From NCBI GenBank assembly GCA_036747335.1, contig DAIOCL010000036.1, positions 1 to 25,786 of the forward strand: DNA of 25,786 nucleotides. The letters are read 5' to 3'. The notes below the pieces were generated by a model. That model was not told the origin of the DNA and ran no database searches. It saw only the letters and a program-made list of their open reading frames with translations. How positions within the stretch are numbered: the first letter of the stretch is position 1; each line of letters begins with the position of its first letter. Of this stretch, positions 15,458 to 22,614 are shown one piece after another. This stretch comes from UBA4660 sp002405435. Lineage in GTDB: Bacteria; Bacteroidota; Bacteroidia; Flavobacteriales_D; Sanyastnellaceae. The position numbers and the translations under genes are program-made.

Positions 15458-15520
15458 CCGGGATTCAGGAAAGGCATCTGATTAGCCTTGCGGCAACGAA
15501 TTCGTTATGAACAATAAAAA

Positions 15521-16489
15521 ATGAAAACATTAGCATTAGCACCTTTAATTATGATGTGTGTTAGTACAAATGCACAAACAGTGAGTGATTATGATGGAAA
15601 TATTTATCCTGTAATCACTATTGGTAATCAAAAATGGATGGCAAGCAATTTACGAACCACCCATTTCAACGATGGAAGTCCGATTACTAACGCTGGATAT
15701 AACAATTGGTATTTTGACCCTTTGTCAGAACCGCGATATTGTGAGACAATTATCCCACCAAACACTTCTGATACTGCTGTCTTAGGCTATTGGTACAACT
15801 ATCCAGCCGCAGGCGACACAAGAAATATTTGCCCGCTAGGTTGGCATGTAGCAACAGATGCAGACTGGTATCAAATGGTACATTATTTAGACCCAAACTC
15901 CGATACATCTTCCATATCCACGCTTGAAAGTGCTATTGCAGGTGGTATGTTGAAGGATACCCTTATGTGGGTCTCTCCTAATATTGGAGCAACCAATTCT
16001 ACAGGATTTTCAGCAATTGCAGTAAGCTCTATTAATGGTAGTATTATGTGGCCTGCAGGTCATGTATGTTGTCAGGGTTTGAATGCCTCCTTTTGGTGTG
16101 GTGGCCCCGCATGGTATCCGGGCCTGATTTGTTACGATCGAAGCTTGGATTATATGCAAGCAAATATTACTCGAAACACAGATAACTATTCAAACGGCAA
16201 ATCGATTCGTTGTGTCTGTGATACCCTTGCTGTCACATCTATTGAAGAAAATAATTATCAAATAAAAATTCAAGCTTTCCCAAATCCAGCTAATGACAGA
16301 ATTAATATTACTACAGAGTACAAAACACTAGGGAAAATCCTAATCTATAATTCTGTTGGAATTATCGTTTACACAGCAAACTCAAATGATAACAACAAAT
16401 TGATAAATGTATCTCATTTGACTAACGGGATTTATTTAGTTGCGTTACCCGATTTAAATAAAACATTTAGGATAATGATAAAGCATTAA
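15521..16489 (+). CDS. FISUMP-domain secreted protein with T9SS type A sorting domain (cassette cargo)
   Basis: 322 residues. Signal peptide MKTLALAPLIMMCVSTNAQ ends near residue 19. A FISUMP domain (Fibrobacter succinogenes major paralogous domain) covers about 20-238: VSDYDGNIYPVITIGNQKWM, ASNLRTTHFNDGSPI, YWYNYPAAGDTRNICPLGWH, GFSAIAVSS and the closing GKSIRCVCD. Residues about 249-322 form a type A T9SS tail, IKIQAFPNPANDRINI … LTNGIYLVAL … FRIMIKH. The protein is therefore exported and attached or released at the cell surface. The function of FISUMP domains is not established, and lectin-like folds have been suggested. Codon use (many A/T third positions) is unlike the GC-rich neighbours, in line with recent arrival by transfer as a cassette. 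Confidence 0.88.
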   Translation: MKTLALAPLIMMCVSTNAQTVSDYDGNIYPVITIGNQKWMASNLRTTHFNDGSPITNAGYNNWYFDPLSEPRYCETIIPPNTSDTAVLGYWYNYPAAGDTRNICPLGWHVATDADWYQMVHYLDPNSDTSSISTLESAIAGGMLKDTLMWVSPNIGATNSTGFSAIAVSSINGSIMWPAGHVCCQGLNASFWCGGPAWYPGLICYDRSLDYMQANITRNTDNYSNGKSIRCVCDTLAVTSIEENNYQIKIQAFPNPANDRINITTEYKTLGKILIYNSVGIIVYTANSNDNNKLINVSHLTNGIYLVALPDLNKTFRIMIKH

Positions 16490-16495
16490 TTTACT

Positions 16496-16623
16496 GTTCA
16501 TAACAGGCGTTTGGCTCAATGGCGGGTGACGCGGTTAATTGAACATTCTACCTCGCATCAACTTTTGTGGTATATTGACAGTTTTGTGCTCCGAAATCCG
16601 CCACTGCGCCAAGCGCCAAAATG
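16496..16623 (+). other. attC-like imperfect inverted repeat
   Basis: Left arm 16506-16527 pairs with 16596-16617: 18 Watson-Crick pairs, 2 G-T and 2 mismatches over 22 positions. Outside this, GTTCATAAC (16496-16504) is exactly complementary to GTTATGAAC at the left cassette boundary (15504-15512), which would lie beside base 16623 in an excised circle. Length, imperfect stem and terminal core sites fit an attC of the long type. The core departs from strict GTTRRRY, and the right arm has about four extra bases (AAAA) between stem and core. Confidence 0.6.
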
Positions 16624-16656
16624 TTGTGCGTCCTTCCGCTCCTTGCGCTAAGTTTG
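16624..16656 (+). promoter_or_regulatory. mutA promoter-like element
   Basis: TAAGTTTG (16649-16656) is a perfect TAnnTTTG box, 9 nt before ATG 16666. TTG at 16624-16626 lies 22 nt upstream, a little wider than ideal. The TTG is the first triplet after the cassette boundary, so cassette insertion leaves this promoter complete. Confidence 0.5.
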
Positions 16657-16665
16657 ACGGCATCT

Positions 16666-17907
16666 ATGAGTGCGCCCGATTTTTCCGAATTCCCGCATCC
16701 TGACTATGAACAATGGTTGCGAAACGCTTCACGCGAACTGGCTTCGGGGACCTGGTCAGACTGGCAGTGGAAAAACGAAAACGGATTCGAGGTGGATCCC
16801 TATCCGCCTGCTGTGCAGGCCATTCCGGCAGCATCGGTGCGACGGGCTACCAATGAGCCCTGCAGCCTCCGTCATGTTATCAGTGAAACTGAGCCGGCAG
16901 AAGCCAACCGTCACGCGAAAGCATTGCTCGCCACAGGTGCCGATGCGCTGACCTTCACGGCACCATTCACCTCCGAATCAGCATTTGAAACCGCGGTGGC
17001 GGGTATCCAACTCGAGATTCTCGATGTGGTTTTTACCGCTGGGCCTGATGCCGTGCAAAACCTCCGGTGGATCCTCAACTGGTGCCAGTCGCACCATGTA
17101 GACAGCAAGTCGCTCAGGGGCGGACTTGCAGCCAACCCCTCCGGAGATGAAACCTTTGCGGAACTGCTGCGTCTGTGCGCAACACATTTTTCCCTATTCA
17201 GAATCTGGGATGTGTCGTCCGTCGACGTACACGAAGCCGGCGGCAATGCCGTACAGGAACTTGTCAGCGCGCTGGCCCTTGGCAGCGACTTCCTCCACCG
17301 CGCAGATGAAGCCGGTTTTGGGGTAGATGCGGCCGCAGCCATGCTGCAATTCCGCTTCGGCATCAGTTCCACCTACTTCGAACAGATGGCTAAGCTGCGG
17401 ACCTTCCGTTTCCTCTGGTCGCAGGTGGCCGCTGCATTCATTCCCTCACACGACTGTTCCTATTTCACGAGTGTTCACGCCGAGACTTCGGCACGGCAGC
17501 AGGCCGCCGAAGATCCGCACAACAACCTGCTGCGGGCTACTACCCAGGCCATGAGTGCCATCATCGGTGGTGCAGACAGCATTTACATCCGCCCATTTGA
17601 CGCCGCCACGGGCACACCCTCCCGGAATGCCGAACGCCTGGCATCCAATATGTACCACTTGCTGATGACCGAAGCACAGATGAATGCCGCCGACCCTGCG
17701 GCCGGAGCCATCTATATCGAACAACTGTGTGCCCGGCTGGCCGATGAGGCCTGGACGGCATTTCTGGCCGTGGAAGCCGACGGCGGCTATGAACAGGCCA
17801 AGGAACGGCTGCAGCGCGAAATCGCTGAAGCCGGCGCGAAAAAACAGCAGGCAGAAAGATCAGGCGAGAAGGTGATTATCGGAGTGAATAAATACCGCCA
17901 AAGCTGA
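16666..17907 (+). CDS. mutA: methylmalonyl-CoA mutase small (beta) subunit
   Basis: 413 residues from ATG 16666 (MSAPDFSEFPHPDYEQWLR). The small subunit is the degenerate partner of MutB. It keeps the TIM-barrel-type framework (TEPAEANRHAKALLATGADALTF, QFRFGISSTYFEQMAKLRTFRFLW, YFTSVHAETSARQQAAEDPHNNLLRATTQAMSAI) but shows no B12-binding DxHxxG motif. The protein ends at about the place where the large subunit continues into its B12 domain. With MutB it interconverts succinyl-CoA and methylmalonyl-CoA, used for propionate production or propionyl-CoA use. An upstream ATG at 16621 is in frame but is partly made of cassette bases, so I reject it. mutB starts 4 nt after the stop. Confidence 0.93.
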   Translation: MSAPDFSEFPHPDYEQWLRNASRELASGTWSDWQWKNENGFEVDPYPPAVQAIPAASVRRATNEPCSLRHVISETEPAEANRHAKALLATGADALTFTAPFTSESAFETAVAGIQLEILDVVFTAGPDAVQNLRWILNWCQSHHVDSKSLRGGLAANPSGDETFAELLRLCATHFSLFRIWDVSSVDVHEAGGNAVQELVSALALGSDFLHRADEAGFGVDAAAAMLQFRFGISSTYFEQMAKLRTFRFLWSQVAAAFIPSHDCSYFTSVHAETSARQQAAEDPHNNLLRATTQAMSAIIGGADSIYIRPFDAATGTPSRNAERLASNMYHLLMTEAQMNAADPAAGAIYIEQLCARLADEAWTAFLAVEADGGYEQAKERLQREIAEAGAKKQQAERSGEKVIIGVNKYRQS

Positions 17908-17911
17908 CCAC

Positions 17912-19963
17912 ATGGGCGCGAGAAAAAACTTTGCTCCGCTGGAGCTCTCAGAGGTACTGAACCGCAATTTCAGCGATGCCTCAGGCACGGCGCCGTTTAC
18001 GGGCGGGCCCTATGCCACCATGTATGTGCAGAGACCCTGGACCATACGCCAGTATGCCGGTTTCAGTACCGCACGCGAAAGCAACGCCTTTTACCTGCGC
18101 AACCTCGCTGCAGGGCAAAAAGGACTTAGTGTCGCATTTGACCTCGCCACGCACCGCGGTTACGACAGCGATCACCCGAGGGTAGAAGGCGACGTCGGCA
18201 AAGCAGGCGTGGCCATCGACTCGGTCCTCGACATGAATATCCTCTTTGATGGTATTCCGCTCGACCAGATGAGCGTGAGCATGACGATGAACGGAGCTGT
18301 CATTCCGGTGCTGGCCTTCTACATCGTTGCGGCAGAGGAACAGGGCGTTTCACCCGACAAACTCCAGGGCACGATCCAAAACGATATCCTCAAGGAGTTC
18401 ATGGTCCGCAACACCTACATCTATCCGCCGGCACCCAGCATGCGTATTGTAGGGGATATCATCCGCTATACTTCACGGAACATGCCCAAATTCAATCCGG
18501 TTTCCATCAGCGGCTACCATATGCAGGAGGCGGGCTCTACAGCGGAAACCGAACTGGCCTATACACTCGCCAACGGACTTGAATATGTGCGGGCAGGTAT
18601 TGCAGCAGGTCTCAACGTAGACGCTTTCGCTCCGCGCCTCTCTTTCTTCTGGGGTATCGGCATGAACCACTTTGAAGAAATTGCCAAAATGCGCGCGGGC
18701 AGAAAACTCTGGGCCAAGTTGCTGCGCGGATTCAATCCCGGTAAGGAAAAGAGTATGGCCCTTCGCGCCCATTGCCAGACCAGCGGATGGAGCCTGACCC
18801 GGCAAGACCCGTTCAATAACGTCGCGCGCACCTGTGTGGAGGCACTCGCGGCTGCGCTCGGCGGCACCCAGTCGCTGCACACCAATTCGCTCGACGAAGC
18901 CATGGCGCTTCCAACGGATTTCAGTGCGCGTATCGCTCGCAACACGCAACTTTATCTGCAGGAAGAAACAGATATATGCAAGGCTATTGACCCGTGGGCA
19001 GGCTCTGCCGTCGTTGAGGCCATGACAGACCAACTCGCTGAAAAAGCCTGGTCGCTCATCAGAGAAGTAGAAGATCTCGGTGGTATGACACGCGCCATTG
19101 AGGCCGGATTGCCCAAACTGCGTATTGAAGAGGCGGCGGCAAGAAGACAGGCACGCATCGACAACGGTGCCGAGCGCATTGTTGGCGTCAATTATTTTAC
19201 CCACGATGGCGACGAGCAGTCCCTCGACCTGCTCGAGGTAGATAACCGCGAAGTCATCCGCGAACAGGTAGCACGCCTGGGAGATCTGAAGCGAACACGC
19301 GACAACGCGCAGGTCAGTCGCTGTCTGGAAGCCATCGCCGCGGCCGCATCAGACCACACAGACAACCTGTTGGAACGGGCCGTCGAGGCCGCACGCCACC
19401 GTGCCACACTCGGCGAGATATCCATGGCCATGGAGAGCGTCTATGGCCGATATGCCGCACAGCCTAAAACAGTCAGCGGCATTTACCTTAGCGAAGCCAT
19501 GCACGACAAGGATTTTGAACAGGCCAGGGCCCTCGTGCTTCAGTTTGCCGAAATTGACGGCAGGCGACCGAGGATTCTTGTAGCCAAAATGGGGCAAGAC
19601 GGCCACGACCGCGGTGCCCGCGTAATAGCCACCTCCTTTGCCGACCTGGGCTTCGATGTGGATCTCGGCCCCTTGTTCCAGACGCCGGCAGAAGTGGCAC
19701 GGCAGGCCGTCGACAACGATGTGCACGTGGTGGGGGCGTCTTCATTGGCGGCGGGGCACAAAACCCTTGTGCCGCAACTGATCGAAGAATTGAAAAAACT
19801 CGGCCGTACGGATATTCTGGTGGTGGCGGGCGGGGTTATTCCCGAACGCGACTACGACTTTTTATATGATGCCGGTTGCGTGGGAATTTTTGGCCCCGGA
19901 ACCCGAATTCCCGAAGCCGCCAGCGGCATACTGAACGTGCTCATCAGGGGGCGTCAGCGATAA
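17912..19963 (+). CDS. mutB: methylmalonyl-CoA mutase large (alpha) subunit, B12-dependent
   Basis: 683 residues, slightly short of the usual 710-730. The substrate-binding TIM barrel includes the N-terminal RPWTIRQYAGFSTARESNAF and SVAFDLATHRGYDSDHPRV, and QTSGWSLTRQDPFNNVART near residues 290-308. The C-terminal Rossmann-like domain carries the cobalamin motif DGHDRG (D563, H565 as lower axial ligand, G568), followed by GASSLAAGH and VVAGGVIPERDYDFLYDAGC. It catalyses the radical rearrangement of (R)-methylmalonyl-CoA and succinyl-CoA with adenosylcobalamin. No MeaB/ArgK chaperone gene is in the window. The stop overlaps the reading frame of fmt on the other strand by 20 bp. Confidence 0.97.
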   Translation: MGARKNFAPLELSEVLNRNFSDASGTAPFTGGPYATMYVQRPWTIRQYAGFSTARESNAFYLRNLAAGQKGLSVAFDLATHRGYDSDHPRVEGDVGKAGVAIDSVLDMNILFDGIPLDQMSVSMTMNGAVIPVLAFYIVAAEEQGVSPDKLQGTIQNDILKEFMVRNTYIYPPAPSMRIVGDIIRYTSRNMPKFNPVSISGYHMQEAGSTAETELAYTLANGLEYVRAGIAAGLNVDAFAPRLSFFWGIGMNHFEEIAKMRAGRKLWAKLLRGFNPGKEKSMALRAHCQTSGWSLTRQDPFNNVARTCVEALAAALGGTQSLHTNSLDEAMALPTDFSARIARNTQLYLQEETDICKAIDPWAGSAVVEAMTDQLAEKAWSLIREVEDLGGMTRAIEAGLPKLRIEEAAARRQARIDNGAERIVGVNYFTHDGDEQSLDLLEVDNREVIREQVARLGDLKRTRDNAQVSRCLEAIAAAASDHTDNLLERAVEAARHRATLGEISMAMESVYGRYAAQPKTVSGIYLSEAMHDKDFEQARALVLQFAEIDGRRPRILVAKMGQDGHDRGARVIATSFADLGFDVDLGPLFQTPAEVARQAVDNDVHVVGASSLAAGHKTLVPQLIEELKKLGRTDILVVAGGVIPERDYDFLYDAGCVGIFGPGTRIPEAASGILNVLIRGRQR

Positions 19964-20138
19964 ACCTGATCCCGCGCAGCCATTCTTCTGTGCGCATGCG
20001 CTTCTTTCCTTCTGCCTGCAGTTCATGCACTTCATAATATCCGTCTGTGCAAAAAAACCGGAGGTACTGCCTGCCATCAGATTCAAAAGAGCCGGCACCG
20101 GACGTTGGCGTATCAGGCACCGGATGTCCGCGAAAAAT
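19944..20138 (-). pseudogene. fmt: C-terminal segment of fmt behind an in-frame stop
   Basis: Directly after TAA (20141-20139), the same frame continues for 64 sense codons to a TGA at 19946-19944. It reads IFRGHPVPDTPTSGAG …, then ELQAEGKKRMRTEEWLRG. That ending is the normal C-terminal end of methionyl-tRNA formyltransferase (compare ELQ.EGKKRM..eEFLRG of the family). With it, the whole gene would be 316 residues, a usual length. It has no start of its own. It is translated only if the TAA is read through or is a sequencing error. Confidence 0.75.
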
Positions 20139-20894
20139 TTAAAGCACTTTTCCCTGAAAGACACACCAGGCAGCCGGAAGGGGAGAAAGCCCCCTTACAA
20201 AATCATGGACCACCTTCACCGGCTGGTTCCAGTCGATCTGGCAAGTATCGCGGTGAAGCTTGGGGGCTTCTTTCAGGGATTCACCCTGTGCACGCGTGCT
20301 TTGGTCAACGGGCGAAACCCTGCCTTGCGCAAGGTCTTCAACCGTATCCGCCAGCAACTCGGCGCCCAGTACCATCAACCGGCTATAAACACTGCCGGTA
20401 TCCTCGTCCTCACCGATGCTCAGGCTGCGCTGGCCGATGATTTTGCCGGTGTCTATCTGCTCTTCGATAAAAAAAGTGGTTACACCGGTTGTCTTTTCCC
20501 CGTTCATCACGGCATGGTGAATGGGGGCAGCCCCGCGGTACTGCGGGAGCAGTGAACCGTGCACGTTGATGGTTCCCAAACGGGGCATCGTCCACACTTC
20601 ACGGGGCAGCATGCGAAAGGCAACCACCACAAACAGGTCGGCCCCATAGCTGCCCAACGCATGAAGGAAGTCATGGTTTTTCAATTTATCCGGCTGAAGA
20701 AGCGGCAAACCATGCGCAAGGGCGCAGGTTTTTACAGGACTGAACCGCACTTGCTGGCCTCTTCCGGCCGGCTTGTCTGGCGCCGTAACCACGGCCACCA
20801 CACGATGACGTCCGCTAAGCATGCGCTCAAGGGAGGCCACCGCAAAGTCCGGAGTGCCCATAAAAACAATTTTCAGCGGTGGTGCGGCATTCAT
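20139..20894 (-). CDS. fmt: methionyl-tRNA formyltransferase, truncated at codon 252
   Basis: 251 residues in this reading, against about 310 for the family. The catalytic formyltransferase domain is intact: FMGTPDFAV (11-19), N110, H112 in NVHGSLLPQYRG, and D148 in QIDTGK. These match the catalytic Asn-His-Asp of E. coli Fmt (N106, H108, D144). The C-terminal OB-like domain starts near residue 215 and breaks off at AWCVFQGKVL, where TAA replaces what looks like the Lys of the usual GK-L-K-I run. It formylates Met-tRNAfMet for initiation. The C-terminal domain contributes to tRNA binding, so a protein ending here may be weak or inactive. It lies 27 nt after the upstream gene. Confidence 0.85.
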   Translation of the reverse strand: MNAAPPLKIVFMGTPDFAVASLERMLSGRHRVVAVVTAPDKPAGRGQQVRFSPVKTCALAHGLPLLQPDKLKNHDFLHALGSYGADLFVVVAFRMLPREVWTMPRLGTINVHGSLLPQYRGAAPIHHAVMNGEKTTGVTTFFIEEQIDTGKIIGQRSLSIGEDEDTGSVYSRLMVLGAELLADTVEDLAQGRVSPVDQSTRAQGESLKEAPKLHRDTCQIDWNQPVKVVHDFVRGLSPLPAAWCVFQGKVL

Positions 20895-20921
20895 AAAAGA
20901 CAGATAGAAGAAATTACGCTT

Positions 20922-21683
20922 TCAGTCGCGGTCATACTCATAGTCAATGTCTTCAAGACCCTGGTTACGCCTCCATATTTTGAAGTCGGCAAAGCGCTCC
21001 TTTACAAAGATCAGAAACTCATATTGCGAACAGTGCTTCATAAAGTCTTCGCTGACATTGATGTAATCTACAAAGGCGTCAAAGTCATCAGCACTCAGGT
21101 GAATGATCTCCCAGTCTACATAAATCCTGAACAGTTCCTTTAACAGCGCCCGCTTGCGGTCTGCATTCTCAAATTCAGCCACCAAACGCCGCGAACACTC
21201 GGTGCGTGACCACTGCTGGTAGAGAAAGGTGATCGGACTCTGTGCCGCGTCTATTCCGCTCAGCATGTAATCGTTTTTGTCGTACCCGAGTTTGTCTATG
21301 TCCTCTTTGATCTTGGCAAGGTCACGCGGCGCAAATACTTCTACCTCAGGCAGACGTACATATTTCTTGTCGAGGTAGAGAAATACCTCGTAAGTCGCTT
21401 TCGGGATCGAATCAGCAAAAGACACGTAACGCGGTGAATAACCGAGCGCACCGAACATCAGGGTTTCGTCGCGGCCGCAATCCACGGAAAAACTGCCGTC
21501 CGGATTGCCAAACGCCCCCTGCCCTGAAGACTTGCTGATGATGTACACATTCGGAATCCCGTTCTCATATTCATCCAGAATCCGCCCGTCCACACGGATC
21601 TGCTGGCCTTGCGCACACAGGGTGTAAACCGCTGCCGCAAGCAACAAGCTTATTCTGATGAAAATGGAAGTCGTTCTGATCAT
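20922..21683 (-). CDS. exported hypothetical protein with carboxypeptidase-regulatory-like domain
   Basis: 253 residues from ATG 21683. The frame stays open upstream to 21818 but begins with unlikely sequence, whereas this start gives a signal peptide (MIRTTSIFIRISLLLAAAVYTLCAQG). Residues about 28-110 form a CarboxypepD_reg-like beta-sandwich (VDGRILDEYENGIPNVYI, GNPDGSFSVDC, LMFGALGYSPRYVSF). The rest is charged and probably helical, with EVEVFAPRDLAKIKEDIDKLGY as a bridge and IWRRNQGLEDIDYEY at the end. In Bacteroidota this arrangement occurs in periplasmic proteins of unknown role, often separate from TonB receptors. It is 27 nt upstream of fmt and may be co-transcribed with it. Confidence 0.75.
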   Translation of the reverse strand: MIRTTSIFIRISLLLAAAVYTLCAQGQQIRVDGRILDEYENGIPNVYIISKSSGQGAFGNPDGSFSVDCGRDETLMFGALGYSPRYVSFADSIPKATYEVFLYLDKKYVRLPEVEVFAPRDLAKIKEDIDKLGYDKNDYMLSGIDAAQSPITFLYQQWSRTECSRRLVAEFENADRKRALLKELFRIYVDWEIIHLSADDFDAFVDYINVSEDFMKHCSQYEFLIFVKERFADFKIWRRNQGLEDIDYEYDRD

Positions 21684-21740
21684 ACAGGTCCGAAGACGGC
21701 GCAAGATGCATCGCTTCCGCTCAAGTACCTTGCCGAAACA

Positions 21741-21770
21741 AGAATTTAGCCGTACGTGGGGGGCATACAA
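21741..21770 (-). promoter_or_regulatory. promoter-like TTG-N19-TAAATTCT on the minus strand
   Basis: Read on the minus strand, TTG (21770-21768) is followed after 19 nt by TAAATTCT (21748-21741). The second box has two mismatches to TAnnTTTG but the spacing is right. It lies about 58 nt before ATG 21683 and could drive the hypothetical gene and fmt. Confidence 0.35.
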
Positions 21771-21907
21771 CTGATTTGCGACTTCTTTCCACACACCCGT
21801 ATGCCTTGAGATAGACAACCCCGCAGATCCTTATGCTGCCTTTGCAGAAAGGCGGCCAGGGCCGGGCCACGGAGAAAATTGAGCCCTGTCGCCTGCAGCG
21901 CGTTGTG

Positions 21908-22564
21908 TCACTTCGATAGGCCAGCGCCCGGCGACAACGTAACCAGCAACGGACTGTCAGCCATAGCGCCAGGTGCAATCATAAGTTCATCCAGGGGAAT
22001 CTCCGCGTCATAACGCTCTTCGAGGGTCTCCTGCACCACCGGATGGCTGAGGTCGAAAGCACTAAGGGGTTGGGGTTTGCCCACCGCAAGTCCGGTGCAC
22101 GACAGGTACAGCTTATACACCAGTTCGCTGCAGTAGAGGCGTTCGTCGCTCCATCCAAATTCCATATCATAGTACTTGCCTTCATTGGCCGCGCCGAAGG
22201 CATTCATGCAACGCAAGGCTTCAGGAGTGAGCACGGAAGTATCCTTCAGACGCTTTACCAACACTTTCCCCTGGCTGCGCTCCATAAATTCTTCAACCGG
22301 AGTGAATGATACCGGATGAATGGCTTCCAGTACCATCCACTGGCCTTCGTGTTTCAATACAACGCCCACATGGGTCCACGGACTGTGGGTGGCACGCTGA
22401 ATCGCTTCGCATTGTGGCGAGATGGACTGCTGAAATACTATGTCTCCGGCCTGCCACGCATAGGCCGTGAGGGCGGGATGAAATGCGGGTAGATGCCGCC
22501 ACGCCGCTGCGGCAATAGACGAGGTTATGACCGCCAACCCTAAGAAGATGCTGAATTTTCTCAT
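21908..22564 (-). CDS. YiiX/YebB-like permuted NlpC/P60 (papain-fold) cysteine hydrolase
   Basis: 218 residues from ATG 22564 (MRKFSIFLGLAVITSSIAAAAW), an N-terminal hydrophobic segment that is a signal peptide or anchor. The catalytic histidine comes before the cysteine, the mark of the permuted family: H65 in SPWTHVGVVLK and C145 in RLYCSELVYKLY, with E80 (VLEAIHPV) as a possible third member. Start AWQAGDIVFQQSIS is typical of YiiX-like proteins. The family is thought to act on amide bonds in lipid or peptide substrates in the envelope, but no substrate is established. An upstream in-frame start at 22621 would overlap tsaD and is not preferred. It is 50 nt downstream of tsaD. Confidence 0.8.
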   Translation of the reverse strand: MRKFSIFLGLAVITSSIAAAAWRHLPAFHPALTAYAWQAGDIVFQQSISPQCEAIQRATHSPWTHVGVVLKHEGQWMVLEAIHPVSFTPVEEFMERSQGKVLVKRLKDTSVLTPEALRCMNAFGAANEGKYYDMEFGWSDERLYCSELVYKLYLSCTGLAVGKPQPLSAFDLSHPVVQETLEERYDAEIPLDELMIAPGAMADSPLLVTLSPGAGLSK

Positions 22565-22614
22565 AGGCCAACAACGAAAGACAAAAGCAGATATTGCCAG
22601 CGCCGCTTTGCACA

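Larger units (their letters stand above)
15505..16623 (+). mobile_element. integron-gene-cassette-like element (one ORF plus attC-like site)
   Basis: Both boundaries fall on G|TT: GTTATGAAC at 15504-15512 and GTTGTGC at 16623-16629. Between them lie one ORF (start 16 nt from the left boundary, stop 6 nt before the attC-like site) and a large imperfect hairpin. Composition is AT-rich: one 60-nt line I counted at 15841 has 24 G/C (40%), against a visibly GC-rich setting in mutAB. Rejoining the flanks gives CAACGAATTCGTTG, a 14-bp palindrome. No integrase is in the window. An alternative is a hairpin-bounded element of another kind. Confidence 0.6.

Noticed and set aside
16621..16665. Upstream ATG extension of mutA giving a signal-peptide-like start
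   Set aside because: The ATG is partly built from the last bases of the cassette-like element, and the residues MSAPDFSEF at 16666 are the natural start for this cytoplasmic enzyme.
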